From NCBI GenBank assembly GCA_000934385.1, contig KN880625.1, positions 1-45,655 on the forward strand: a stretch of 45,655 nt of DNA, read 5' to 3'. This stretch comes from Cylindrobasidium torrendii FP15055 ss-10. Its lineage: Eukaryota; Basidiomycota; Agaricomycetes; Agaricales; Physalacriaceae. Shown piece by piece: positions 31,472 to 42,434 of this stretch. Below the pieces are notes generated by a model that was not told where the DNA came from, searched no databases, and saw only the letters and a list, made by a program, of their open reading frames with translations. How positions within the stretch are numbered: the stretch's first letter is position 1; each line of letters starts with the position of its first letter. Made by a program: the position numbers and the translations under genes.

Positions 31472-32734
31472 ATGTCCTTGACTTTGGAACCCCTGCACCG
31501 CGCTAATCTCTTTGATCTGACTGGTACGGTCATTGTTGTGACCGGCGGCGGCACTGTAGGTTGTCTCGACCGCTTTCGCGTCATGATGTACTGATACTAG
31601 AGTCTTTCAAGGGTATTGGCCTGATGATAGCGTCGACGCTCATCGTGAACGGTGCCAAGGTCTATATTGTCGGTCCTCCTGGAACTCAGAGTGATATGGA
31701 CAAGTAAGCGTCTTCACGGTCGCGACCAGGCATGGATGCTAATGTGGTCGATGAAGGACTTGTGCACTGTATAACGACTCTGTGGTGAAAATCCCGGGAA
31801 GTGGGACGATGATAGCCCTTGAGGCGGATATCAGCTCCAAGGTATGTCTCTTGTCGTTCTCACTATACAGGGCACGTTTAAGGCTCATCCTTGATACTAG
31901 ACAGAAGCCAAGCGTCTGGCGGACGAGATAGCTCAGCGCGAGAAATACGTGACAGCGCTCTTCAACAATGCTGGTATCCTCACTGGGATCTTCACGCCGC
32001 CGAAATTTGCTACAGCGGACGAGTACGTCAAGAGCTTTTTCGACGACATCACACCAGATCATTTCAACCGCACGCTGAACACGAACGCTGTCGGGCCTTA
32101 CTGGCTGACCTTTGCTTTCCTCCCGCTGCTGGAGAAGTGGAAGCTCTCAGAGGAACCGGCCGCGAAGAAGTTTGTGCCCCAGATTATCATGACAAGCAGT
32201 ATGAATGGGTGGACGAAGGTACGTTTCGAAGGCTTCGGCGATACAGGTGTACTGAACAAGATAGGATTCTTCGACGGCGGGCTTATCGTACCCTTACATG
32301 ATGTCAAAAAGCGCTGTTGGGCATGCAACATCCTCTCTTGCGCATGAGCTCCTCCCATTGGGCGTCCGCGTGAACGGCATCGCGCCTGGTCTCTTCCCCA
32401 GTAACGTACGTATTGACTATCCTTTGTTGCGGTGCGGCGCGGCTATGCTCATGCAACGATAGATGTCAGCTCCTGGCGCGCCTTCAGACGAGACAGGCAC
32501 TGTCATCATCCCAGACGACTTCCCCGTCCTCTTCAAAGTGCCATACGGGAAGGAGCAAGGGTATGGTCGTCCGCGCGATGTAGGCTCCCTAGCACTATTC
32601 CTGCTGGCGAATTGGTATGTCACTGGAGAGACGGTGTTGATTGATGGAGGCGTGAGTGCATTTCCTTTTGCTCCTTGTTTTTGACAATGTTGACCGTCTT
32701 GTAGACCATGTTGAGCCACCCAAGCTCATATTAA
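31472..32734 (+). CDS. Short-chain dehydrogenase/reductase
   Basis: NAD(P)-dependent oxidoreductase of the classical SDR family. Exons are 31472-31555, 31612-31703, 31757-31841, 31901-32218, 32265-32405, 32463-32651 and 32705-32734, giving 312 residues. The Rossmann motif TGGGTGIG (24-31) spans the first intron. NNAG is at 109-112, TSSMNG (185-190) supplies the catalytic Ser, and YPYMMSK supplies Tyr204 and Lys208. The C-terminus has RVNGIAPGLFPSNMSAPG and ends LIDGGTMLSHPSSY, as in many fungal SDRs. All catalytic residues are present. The substrate is unknown. Next on the same strand are an RTA1-like protein, a DAO-type FAD enzyme and an MFS carrier. Confidence 0.92.
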
Positions 32735-33038
32735 AATAATTCATTCAATTTCATTGGAGCAAAGCGAATCATCGGAGGGTGTGGGAGGACAAGTTGAGCT
32801 GGAGGTGCCGGTGAATACTTAGCACTTCGAATATTTGATGCGAATGAATACTCGAGGAATGTGTCCGTACTATTCCCTGTCCGAGAACTCAAAGTCGCAA
32901 AACCTGGACTGGAAGCAGCATGAACTATCGTAGTCGTATTGGTGTTATGAGAGCTAGCATTGGAGAGTGCGTGTGGTCAATCCACCAAATGCTAAGGGGT
33001 CAAAAGATTATGGTAACGGACTGTTAGCCTTTGTCATC
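32735..33038. other. Intergenic between SDR gene and tRNA-Pro
   Basis: 304 bp with no frame or repeat of note. It contains the 3' flank of the SDR gene and the upstream region of the tRNA. Confidence 0.5.
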
Positions 33039-33139
33039 GGCCTGATGGTCTAGTAGCATGATTCCTGCTTTGGGCTTGAGTGATCTGATCACTCAAATCT
33101 GCCTGCAGGAGGTCACGGGTTCAATTCCCGTTCAGGCCC
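33039..33139 (+). tRNA. tRNA-Pro (TGG) with 29-nt intron
   Basis: The acceptor GGCCTGA pairs with TCAGGCC (discriminator C at 33139). The anticodon stem is CCTGC/GCAGG, the loop is TTTGGG...T with anticodon TGG at 33071-33073, and the T arm contains the internal-promoter B box GGTTCAATTCC. The intron lies at 33075-33103, one base after the anticodon, and has a self-complementary core (gagtgatctgatcactc). A T-rich terminator (ttttgttttt) follows directly. It decodes CCA and other proline codons by wobble. Confidence 0.93.
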
Positions 33140-34013
33140 TTTTGTTTTTCTTCCCCCAGTGTGCAGTGTGCACACTGCACAGAAAGACTCCAGATTCTCG
33201 AGACTCGCGTCTCAGACTCTCAGCCTCGTGCGACGTGCATCGAGTCTCGACCCTCTAGAGCATCCGACCTCCGGGTGCGGCGTCCGTGCCATACGGTTTA
33301 CCAAATTGTAAGTCGGTCATTGGACAATCGTAGACTTCCAAAAGCGGACCGGCTTCGGCGCAGATGACTACTAATCGGTATTAGACGTCGAGACATCCGC
33401 GTCCGTTGTGGGTCCAGAGAACGGCGCACGTTGTAGATCTCAATTCTGAGCGAGCGAGTTCCGCGCTGCGGATAGGGTCTCAAGGCGCTCGCTATCAACA
33501 ATGTTGCAAGCAGAACTGCGGGATGACAAGTGTGAAGGTGTAAAAAAGTCAGCATACAGGCTAGGCTCAGGCGCGGCTTCATGCTTGGCATGGTGGTTAA
33601 GCAACATTGGCGATAGTTACAGTCCTTGATTGGGTCTTTCGGCACGAACGCTCGCCACCCTCACTAGGGATTAGGGAGGCTCCAGGATGACTCAGCAAAT
33701 GTCTTTTGTCGAACGCAGTGACAATCAGGGCCGCAATGTCGGGGGTACGGATGAGCACGCCGTTAAACATCCGTGTTTGAATGAACGAGATAGACAAGTT
33801 GCGCCGTTAGTTCGTTTCGACAACTGTGCTCGCAGCTATGCTGTGCTACTTGCGAGCGAGAACGATATAACGACCGAATGAACGATTTTGTGGAAAGTAT
33901 ATCATCGAGGCCAGCACGATGGAGGAAGGACACTCGCTTTCCACCTCTTCTACATTCTTCACCTTCATCTTCTTCATCTACTTCTTGACGTTTCTAACTC
34001 AACGACAATTATC
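33140..34013. other. Intergenic with a 22-bp palindrome
   Basis: 874 bp between tRNA-Pro and the first RTA1-like gene. Apart from the palindrome at 33160-33181, only short overlapping frames are seen. The part before 34014 is pyrimidine-rich (ttcttcatcttcttcatc-like), typical of a fungal 5' leader. Confidence 0.5.
33160..33181. repeat. 22-bp perfect palindrome
   Basis: TGTGCAGTGTGCACACTGCACA (33160-33181) equals its own reverse complement. Its centre is gtgcac. It begins about 20 bp after the end of tRNA-Pro, just past the Pol III terminator. Confidence 0.8.
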
Positions 34014-35101
34014 ATGGATAACGACAACGCCTCGCACGAGACTGGATACAGCAGCTATCTTGGATACGCGCCTTCTGTCCCACTTGCTGCTATCGGGACA
34101 GTGCTCTACCTCATCGTGTTTCTCGCTCAGGCGTGGTTGGTATGGAAGAGGGGTGCGCGCTGGATGATGGCTATGCCCATCGCTGTGAAATGTTCGTTCT
34201 CTACTCTCGATCTTTTGGAAGGTCGCTGACCTTGGTACTCGACAGTCTACATGATGGGCATAGGCTTGCGCTTCGCCATCCGCATCTTCCCCGAAACGCT
34301 TGGTGTCTTCGTCGTTGCCAACCTGTTCATAACGCTTTCTGTATGCTGCCCTCTCGATCCTTTGGTACATTCAAAGTTCTGACTGATTTCCAGCCTTGTG
34401 GAATGATTGCGGCGGAATATGTCCTGCTCGGACGTCTGTCGCGATACCTCCGCTGTGACGACTTCCTCCTTGTCAGCGCGCGCAAAATAACGCTGGTCTT
34501 TGTGCTTTCGGATGTCATCACGTTCCTCGTCCAAGCTGGAGGCGGAGGCATCATGGTCATGGAGGACAAGCACGAGCTCGGAGAAAAGGTATGCTCCTCA
34601 TCTTCCTTTGCGATCTCTTGCACATGAGACTGACGATATGCCCTACTTAGATCTTCCTCGTCGGCCTCATCCTCCAGCTCGTTTCCTTTGTTATCTTCAC
34701 TCTCATATTCGCACGCATGATCCTTCTCATCCACTCTCGCCGCCCCGAAGTCTGGAACAAAGACAGCCATGAGTCCAGGATGAACAACTGGACGACGCTC
34801 GCCGCTGGAATGTGCGCAAGCTGTATTGGCATCATTGTATGTCCATTCCTACATAAGCCTAACAAAGAACTAACGAAATATGCAGGTCCGTTCGATATAT
34901 CGTGTCGTCGAAATCTCCGGTGGCTGGGGGTCAAAGCTCTCCACAACAGAGGGCTACTTCTGGGCCCTCGACGCTCTTCCACTTCTCATCGCCGTCGCCA
35001 TTTACGTCCCATTGTGGCCTGGTCGCTTCATCCCGGCGGAGACGAGTTTCACTGGCGTGGAGATGAAAACGACCTCGAACGACTCACAACAGTCGGCTTG
35101 A
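34014..35101 (+). CDS. RTA1-like seven-helix membrane protein, copy 1
   Basis: Member of the fungal RTA1/RTM1/RSB1 family of plasma-membrane proteins linked to sterol, sphingoid-base and azole responses. Exons are 34014-34191, 34246-34340, 34394-34588, 34651-34836 and 34886-35101, giving 289 residues. Hydrophobic helices include PLAAIGTVLYLIVFLAQAWL, VVANLFITLS, ITLVFVLSDVITFLVQAG, FLVGLILQLVSFVIFTLIF, TLAAGMCASCIGIIV and ALDALPLLIAVAIYVPLWPG. Family signatures AAEYVLLGRL, DVITFLVQAGGGGIM and VRSIYRVVEISGG...TTEGYFWALDALP are present. The first donor site is gttcgt, weak but required by alignment to copy 2. The neighbour at 43326-44417 (minus) is a close paralogue with identical lengths of its first four exons. 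Confidence 0.9.
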
Positions 35102-35549
35102 GCAGGAGGCTGCCGCTACGAATATACAATTTTTACATTTATGACTTATATGGGCTGGTTCAAACTTCATCTTATCTATTTTATCGAGCAGGGTTTCTCA
35201 TGGACTTGCTAAATTACGTTTCTCAAGACTTACTGTACTTGTATTAGTGCATATAGAGTCATTTGCGAGCAAAACGTCTGTACCACTATCCCAGAGTGCC
35301 GATCCATCATGCCGCCTTTGATGCATTATTGATGGCGGGCGACTGCCCCGCGAGTTCTTCTCAAATGACCACCACCTCGATGCCAACTCCGACGATTCTG
35401 ATGGCTATGGCATCCGGATTTTCGACTTATCGTTTCGTGTTCCAGACATGATACAGGCCTAATCACTGCGGCGGTTCTTCCTTCCTTCGCCATCGGCCGT
35501 GTATATCTTATCAGCTTGCCTTCCTACCACGACCACTGCAGGCTCAGCC
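35102..35549. other. Intergenic, no gene seen
   Basis: 448 bp with the 3' flank of RTA1-like copy 1 and the promoter of the FAD oxidoreductase. No conserved frame is visible. Confidence 0.5.
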
Positions 35550-37380
35550 ATGGGATTAGCTTGGTCCAAACCATCTCCTCCGTCGCAACCTACGGTGGAA
35601 GAGAAACCTGTTCAGCAGAACGAGAAGACACCTTTCGAGCCGACACCAGTTCCCATTTCCACCACCTCCACCGATGAACCTTCCCATGTTCCCTCAAGTG
35701 TATACCTCCCACTTGCCACTGGCGCAAGCCGCTCGTACTGGCTCCAGAATGCCAGTGCGAATCCCTTGTTGAACCACCGAACAACCAAAGATCTACCAGC
35801 GCAGGCCGACGTCGTGATCATTGGCAGTGGAATGTCCGGCGCGCTTGTAGCATACGACCTCCTGCATGGCCCAGACCCACCGAAACGCGTCGTCCTTCTC
35901 GAGGCGCGCGACTTGTGCTCTGGCGCGACTGGGTACGTGCTTGGTTATCTGTCTGCGCCCAATGCACTGAGCACTCCTTATCTCAGACGGAATGCGGGGC
36001 ATTGCAAGCCAGACCAGTACCGAGGGTTCACTGGCTATGCCGCAAAATACGGTGCGGTTCAAGCGCAGAAGGTGCGCGAGCCGTTGTGCGCATGGTGCAG
36101 AGCTGACTTAGGGTCTGCAGCTCCTTGCCGATGAACAGAAGAACTTTTTGAAAATGGCGGACTGGGTCAAGCGCGAAGGTGTTGACTGCGATCTTTGGGT
36201 TGGGGATACGTTTGATGTTGCAGTGACCGAGTCAGAGGCGAAGGCATACAGAGAGTCGTACGAAGCGTTCAAGGCCACAGGTGCAGACATCTCCAATTTG
36301 AGATTCATCGACAACCCTCAGGAAGCGCAGCGGGTATGTCGAAGTCCTAAGACCTACGGCGATGATTTTGGTTACTGATGCTCATTAGGTATCAAGGATC
36401 AATGGGGCACTGGCCTGTGTGAGCTGGACTGCTGGTTCTTTCTATCCTTGGAAATTTGGTACGGTTATCAAGTATTCTATCACATTGCATTGCTGAAACA
36501 ACCTAATCATCCAGTCGCGCATGTTATACAAGCCTGCCTTGACAAGGGACTCAACCTCCAGACCCACACGCCTGTCGAATCCGTCTCTGAAGCATTCACT
36601 TTCCCTTTGTGGGCGGTGAACACTCCTCGAGGGAGCGTCGTGACACCGGCCGTCGTTTACGCGACAAACGCATATACATCCGCCCTACTTCCTATGTTCA
36701 GAGACATCATCAAACCCACGCCATTTATCTGCAGCAAAGTCGTCCCACCGCCATCGCACCGCGGCTCGCAAGCTTTACAAAACACCTACTACGTCTCGGG
36801 CTACAAGGGAAGCGCCGTCTCAATCAACCCGCGCTCGTCCTCGGACGGTGTGGTTCTCTTCGGCGGTGACTCGACCGCGCAAGGTGTGTTGGAGAAGTAC
36901 ATCGACGAACACCCTGAACGGCGGGCGGACGACTCGTTGGGCAACTTCCAGCCCATCATCGATGGTGTAGAAGACTTTGCTGCCCAGGTCTTGACTGGGT
37001 GGAAGGATGCAAAGGAGATTGGCGCTGGGGAGGTGGAGTATAATTGGTCGGGGATTATAGGCGCAGTAAGTGCCCAATTCGAATGGGTACATCTTACCGT
37101 GCTCATGTTGGCATAGAGTGCAGATGGCGTTCCCTTTGTCGGACCCGTTCCTGGACATCCAGGGCAATGGGTTCTGGCTGGCTTTACTGGACATGGAATG
37201 GGTGAGTCTGGGTACCCTTCGCTCAAACTTACGGGGGGCTGATGAATTTTGGTAGCTCGCATCTTTACTTCGTCAAGTGGGCTGGTGAAGCTTATGAAGG
37301 GCGAAAGCTGGGAGGATACAGAGCTTCCGGATCCTTTTAGGCTAACGATTGATCGCCTGGCTGCGTTCACTCAGGTTTAG
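35550..37380 (+). CDS. DAO-family FAD-dependent oxidoreductase
   Basis: Flavoprotein related to D-amino-acid, glycine or sarcosine oxidases, oxidising a C-N bond with H2O2 release. Exons are 35550-35932, 35987-36071, 36121-36333, 36389-36458, 36515-37065, 37117-37201 and 37256-37380, giving 503 residues. The start is the first ATG in frame (MGLAWSKP). A 65-residue polar N-terminal stretch precedes the dinucleotide motif ADVVIIGSGMSGALVAYDLL. Further landmarks are LLEARDLCSGATGRNAGHC, with the CSGATGRN motif interrupted by intron 1, ALACVSWTAGSFYPWKF, and the C-terminal FAD-closing GASADGVPFVGPVPG...GFTGHGMARIF. Acceptor choice for intron 2 is ambiguous by 9 nt. No peroxisomal SKL tail is present (it ends AAFTQV), so the protein is probably cytosolic. 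The MFS carrier gene follows 313 bp later on the same strand. Confidence 0.9.
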
Positions 37381-37693
37381 CTTGAGGTAGCTAACATGAA
37401 TAGACATAGGTTTCGTAACTGTATCTCTGCTAGCAGAGCATCTGTGCATGAGCCCCATCATCCATTTGAGTCTACTAGCCTCGACGGGATGAAATTGTGA
37501 GAAACGGTCCGTATGATACCGTTCAAGCATCTTATCGGCCAAAGTCTTTCTCCGCTAGGGTACGGCAGAACGTAGCATAATACAGCTAACTAAGTAAAAG
37601 ATAAGACGTGGGAAAGTCGCACTCAATGCGCGATCACACATCCCGATCGCGTCTTATCTCGGGCACAGCACTTGACGTTGTTTCGTGACCACC
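37381..37693. other. Intergenic between FAD enzyme and MFS genes
   Basis: 313 bp holding the terminator side of the FAD gene and the promoter of the transporter. I see no RNA gene or coding frame. Confidence 0.5.
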
Positions 37694-39495
37694 ATGACCG
37701 CGTCAGCCAGCGACGAGCGGCGACCTCTTCTCGACGAGAACGCGCCTGAAGATGCAGGCAAACCAAAAGTCAACTTGTTGGCAGTGTTCATACCGATGAC
37801 CTTGGGTATCTTCCTCGCTGCTGTGGACCAGACCATTGTTGTTGCTTGTGAGTTTTCCTGTTTTCGAAGTGGATTCTCGGCCGATGTCCTTCAGCGTATG
37901 CGGCCATTGGTAGCGACCTGAAGGAGTTGCAGAAGACGAGCTGGATAGCTACGAGCTATATGCTCACTTTGACCAGCTTTCAGTGCGTCCTGGGTTCATC
38001 CTATTCAGTAATCGTAGCTGACAAGCAGACAGACCACTGTACGGAAAATTGAGCGATATTTTCGGACGCAAGGCTTGTCTCCTCACTGCTTACTGCATCT
38101 TCTGCGTGGGCAGCGTCCTCTGTGGACTCTCGAGGACAATGGACGAGCTCATCTACTCCCGGGCACTGACGGGCGTCGGTGGAGGCGGGATGTCCACCGT
38201 GGTCAGCATCATCATGTCAGACGTGGTTCCCCTCAGAGAACGCGGGACCTGGCAGGGTAAGCATACAATTCGGTTGTGCCCATCCGTTGGTTAACGCATC
38301 TCCAGGTATACTCAACATTGTCTTCGCTACTGGCTCTGGCGTGGGTGCGCCGCTGGGTGGTCTGCTCGCTGACACCATTGGATGGCGCTGGGCATTCCTT
38401 CTGCAAGCGCCCATTGCACTACTTGCCATTGTGTCCGTGAGCATAGCGTTGCACATGCCCACCGTCGACACAACCGATTTTTCGACCAAGATCAAGCGTG
38501 TGGATTTTGCAGGCGCCTTTACGCTCGTTGCTACCCTTTTCTTCTTCCTCTTCGGTGTGGAGAGGGGCGGGAATGTCGCATGGGACGACAAGCAGACCAT
38601 TGGCGCGCTCATCATTGCTGCTGTGGCCTTTGTGCTGTTTGGATTCATCGAGATGGAATGGGCGCGCGAACCACTCGCACCAAAGCGCATCATTGTCAAC
38701 CGGTCGCTCATCGCCAGCTACCTCTGCAACTTCTTTTGCATTGCTGCCATGATGCCCATCCTGTTCTATGTATCGCTGTATGTTCAAGCTGTTCAAGGTG
38801 CCTCCCCAAGTCGTGCTGGGTTGTTCTTCATTCCCAGTGTCGCTGCTGGAGTCGCAGGAAGTCTTCTCGGTGGCCTCTACATCCAGTCGCGGGGCATATA
38901 CTACACATTGACAGTCCTGGCATACGGCTTGCAGGTCGCTGGGACCATTGTTGTCGTCCTTGGGTCTGGCCTGGTCTTCACCGGCCTCGGAATCCTCATT
39001 CCTGGGCTTGTTGCAGCGAGTCTGGGGAACGGCACGGGGATTACGACGAGTCTGATTTCGCTCATTGCAAATGCGGGCGCGGCGGACCAGGCGATTGCGA
39101 CAGCGGTGTCGTATCTCTTCCGGTCACTCGGCTCGGTGCTGGGCTTGTCGATTGGGAGTACGCTGGTGCAGACGACTCTGAGGGGCGCGTTGAGAGCCAA
39201 GCTGGATGGCAGGGATGTGGATGAGGTGCGAAGTCTGTCCTTGTTTGTGGGATATACTCTCATGACATCTTTACAACAGATCATAGCCAATGTTCGGCAT
39301 TCGTTGACGTATATCAAGACCCTCCCGCCGGATGTTGCTCATGCTGTGCGTGCAAGCTATGAGGAAGCCATCCAGGCGTGTTTCCTCTTTGCTCTGGGAA
39401 TGGCATTCTGTGCGTTTAGTGCAAGTTGGTTCATTCGGGAGGTGCCTTTGGGTAAGGCAGCAGTAGAAAGGAGAGAGGAGGAGCAAACACAATAG
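37694..39495 (+). CDS. MFS transporter, DHA2-like (14 helices)
   Basis: Major-facilitator drug:H+ antiporter or basic-amino-acid carrier in the plasma or vacuolar membrane. Exons are 37694-37847, 37895-37982, 38033-38256, 38306-39225 and 39280-39495, giving 533 residues. The ATG at 37694 has context caccATGA. After a polar N-terminus with a dileucine-like RRPLLDE come MTLGIFLAAVDQTIVVA (helix 1 with the DQT motif), the cytoplasmic loop GKLSDIFGRK (motif A), and GSGVGAPLGGLLADTIGWRW (motif C of antiporters). Many hydrophobic helices follow (ALIIAAVAFVLFGFIEMEWA, LIASYLCNFFCIAAMMPILF, TIVVVLGSGLVFTGLGILIPG). The final intron (39226-39279, 54 nt) has no in-frame stop. Its removal restores the IIANVRHSLTYIKTLPP loop typical of VBA-like carriers. 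The substrate is unknown. Confidence 0.92.
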
Positions 39496-39776
39496 AGTGG
39501 TGGAACGGTGCTTGTACTAGACGCTTACATTGTATAGCATTTATTATGGACGGGGAGCGCTAAAACCAAGGTCCCTTTTATCCGTCCTTCCGTCTTTCTA
39601 TTTAGTGAGGAGCCTACCTAATGCAAAGAAAAGACATCGAGGACCTCTACTTGTACAAGAACTGGTGATTGAGGCGCACAAGGGGTGGCGTCCGATCACC
39701 GATCAGACACGTTACTCTTCTCACCACCATCTCCACACGCGTTTGTCCAGGACGCCCGCCGTATGCGCTTTGAAGC

Positions 39777-41325
39777 ATGGCCGGTCCCGCGAGCAGCCCG
39801 CCCGCGTCGCCATCTGGCAGTATGTCACCAACCGCGACGCTCAACGACCTCCGACTATCTACGGACAGTCCCCGCAGCAGCGCCGATCTGCCTACCACGA
39901 CGACAACGACGAACGGCGTCAATGGACACGGCGATGACCCCGTAGCGCGCCTGGAGGCTGAACTTAAGCAAGTCCGAGAAGAGAAGGACACCCTATCCCA
40001 ACATTACTCCACCCTGGTGCAGAAACTCACACAAATGCGGACAACGCTGGGGAACAAACTAAAGCAGGATGCGGTGCGTTGCCTACAGACATCATCTTAA
40101 TCCGCCTTTTCTGATCTTGGATTGGATAGGAAGAACTAGACCGCCGAGAGCAGTCAATACAGCAGCTGGAAGCCCAGAATGAGGATCTGGCTACGACGGT
40201 GGAGACGTTGAGAGAGGAGCTTGTTCATGCCAGCGATGAGACCGCGCGTGTGTCCATCGAGCTTGACACTCTGCGCAGCCGTGCGCTCCAGGACAATGCT
40301 CAAGAGAGTCTCATGCGGGAACGAGAACTGCGGGAAACACAGGTCGAACTCGAACGGTGTCGGATGGAACGCGACGAATGGGAGCGGGTGGCCACACAAG
40401 AGAAGGCATTCTCGGACGACTCACGAATGTCCCTCGAAACGCTGAGGCAGGATCTTGAGATGGAGCGGGAGGCGCGGATGAGGGATGCGACGGAGCTTGA
40501 GGCTGAGCGCGAAAAGGCAGACAATCTGCAGTCTGTCTTACAGGACTTCCAGACCGCCAAGGAGCATGAGCTGCGGCAGGCTGTCAAGGACTATGACTCT
40601 CAGCTCACACAGGTCACCCAGCAGCTCGCGGAGTTCAAGCATCGCGCGCATACCGCAGAGTTGTCCATTGAAGAGACGCATACGAACAGCACTCGGACGC
40701 AGGAGCTCGAGAAGGAGGTCAAGGAGAAGAACCTGCTAATTGGCAAGCTCCGACACGAAGGTGCGTTCATACTACTCCACTGTCTTCTTGCTTATCTTTT
40801 GTAGCTGTTATCATGAACGAGCATCTCATGGAGGCACTGCGGCGCCTGCGAAGAAACTCGAACGACACGAATGTGGACCGTCGGTTGGTCACCAACATCC
40901 TTCTACAGTTCCTCAACACACCTCGCGCAGACGCGAAGCGCTTTGAGATGCTCACCCTTCTTGCTACCATACTCTCGTGGTCAGACGGTGAACGTGAGAA
41001 GGCTGGTCTTCAACGCTCGTCGGGTTCTGCACCTTCTCCCTCGACATCATTCTGGAGTCGACCGAGTCTTTCTGCCTCTTCCTCGACGGAACTACAAAAG
41101 ACGGACGAGACAGAGTCGTTTTCGCGGTTGTGGGTGGAGTTCTTGATGACCGAGGCTGGCGAGCAGCCGTCGTCGCCCTCGAGGAACGGTTCGGCGCCTT
41201 CAACACCCACACGCACGTCGTTCTCTCCGTCGCCGGCGATGCGGAGGTTACCGTCGTTGGGTAGTACGCCGGATTTGGCGCTGCCGGTGCCGCCGAATGG
41301 GAAGGGTAAGGAGAGGGAGGTGTAG
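39777..41325 (+). CDS. Rud3-like golgin with C-terminal GRAB domain
   Basis: Coiled-coil Golgi tether. Exons are 39777-40073, 40130-40760 and 40805-41325, giving 482 residues. The N-terminus is S/P/T-rich (to about 50). Almost continuous heptads run from about 55 to 308 (ARLEAELKQVREEKDTL, LVQKLTQMRTTLGNKLKQ, ETLRQDLEMEREARMRDATE, QELEKEVKEKNLLIGKLRHE). The C-terminal GRAB module, which binds the Arf1 GTPase in yeast Rud3 and GMAP-210, lies at about 310-375: NEHLMEALRRLRRN, VDRRLVTNILLQFLNTPRAD, KRFEMLTLLATILSWSD and GLQR. A serine-rich tail with TPTRT and SPSP repeats follows. The expected role is retention and tethering of vesicles at the cis-Golgi. It is a stand-alone housekeeping gene, with nothing in its neighbours to link it to them. 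Confidence 0.88.
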
Positions 41326-41711
41326 GGATGGGTATGTCTTTTCATAGTTGTATACAGTATCTATTGGTAGCGTGTATTTTATATTCATATTTTCTTTGCG
41401 GAAAGCGGGTGACTTACGCAGTCGGTTGTAAGAGCCAAAGGATTGTGAGTGGAATATTACACGGCGGATGCTTCATTGTGGATTACCAGGGGCACTGGAG
41501 TCGACTGGACACTGAAGATACCAGGACATTCAGCGGAAGTCGCTTGCTCATCTGTGAATCTGTTATGAACAACGAGTTCTTTTATGGTCGGCCTCAGGCG
41601 TGTTTTCGTTAAAGCAAAGATTGATCAAGATGTATGGTATGTATGTATTCCAATGTCGTGAAATCATGGGTATGAAAACCTTCGTACGCGACATGCAAAC
41701 ATAATAATGCC
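41326..41711. other. Intergenic between convergent golgin and CFEM genes
   Basis: 386 bp between the two 3' ends. AT-rich and without a supported feature. Confidence 0.5.
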
Positions 41712-42434
41712 TCACACAACTAACATTCCTGCACCGACGACGCCAAGGACAACGGCGGCCATGATCTGGATAGACGCTCCCATGGAGGCGGGGAGGGCAC
41801 CGTCTGGGGTCGACGAGGACGACGACGATGCTCCGGATCCCGTTGCCGACCTGGAGACGCTGCCCGAGGCAGAGGAGGCACTGGTCGTCGAAGCTGAACC
41901 CGACGCCGAGGCTATATAGCACACAGTCAGAAGAGCGGAAGTCCCTGGAAAATGAGAAGCGCACCTGAGGATGAGCCTGAGGCGGAAGTCGAAGCTGAAG
42001 CAGCCGACGATCCAGAGGCGGAAGCTACGTTTACAACTTTGGTCAGAGGCGGCGCGGGATAGGGAAGGAGAGGGAAGAGAAGCGTACTAGAACCGCATTG
42101 TGACTGCTGGAGGGAAAGCGCTGCCTGGAGCTCCGACTCAGAGCAGGTTGACTGGAGGCAGCTGAGCGCGGCGGCCTGGAAGGCTTGGTCGGAGCAGATG
42201 CAGGCAATGTCCGTACTGCGAAAGGTGTTAGTGTTGAGAATATGCACACAGTACCAGCCAAAAATTGGATACGACGAGGGAAGAGAAGATGAAGGAAACG
42301 ACGTACACGGACGTGCAAGACCCAGAGCTCAGAGACTGCGTCGAGCAGGTCAAGACACACGACGGAACGTCCTGTGCGCCGACAAGGAGAGCGGCGAGGA
42401 GAGCAGCGGAAGCCAGCTTTACGGAGGAGAACAT
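41712..42434 (-). CDS. CFEM-domain GPI-anchored cell-wall protein
   Basis: Fungal surface protein. CFEM proteins bind haem or take part in wall structure and adhesion. Exons on minus are 42434-42307, 42215-42088, 42036-41965 and 41911-41712, giving 175 residues. The signal peptide is MFSSVKLASAALLAALLVGA. The CFEM domain follows with all eight cysteines (DVPSCVLTCSTQSLSSGSC, then VTDIACICSDQAFQAAALSC, QSTCSESELQAALSLQQSQC). Asp in VTDIACIC is at the haem-ligand position described for Candida CFEM proteins. Then come a serine/alanine-rich stalk (ASGSSAASASTSASGSSS and similar), which is expected to be O-glycosylated, and a hydrophobic tail (IQIMAAVVLGVVGAGMLVV) after a small-residue omega region, typical of GPI anchoring. 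Intron 1 is unusually long for this window (91 nt). Confidence 0.92.

Noticed and set aside
38382..39224. 280-codon frame overlapping the MFS gene
   Set aside because: Cysteine/histidine/arginine-rich alternate frame of the transporter's long exon.
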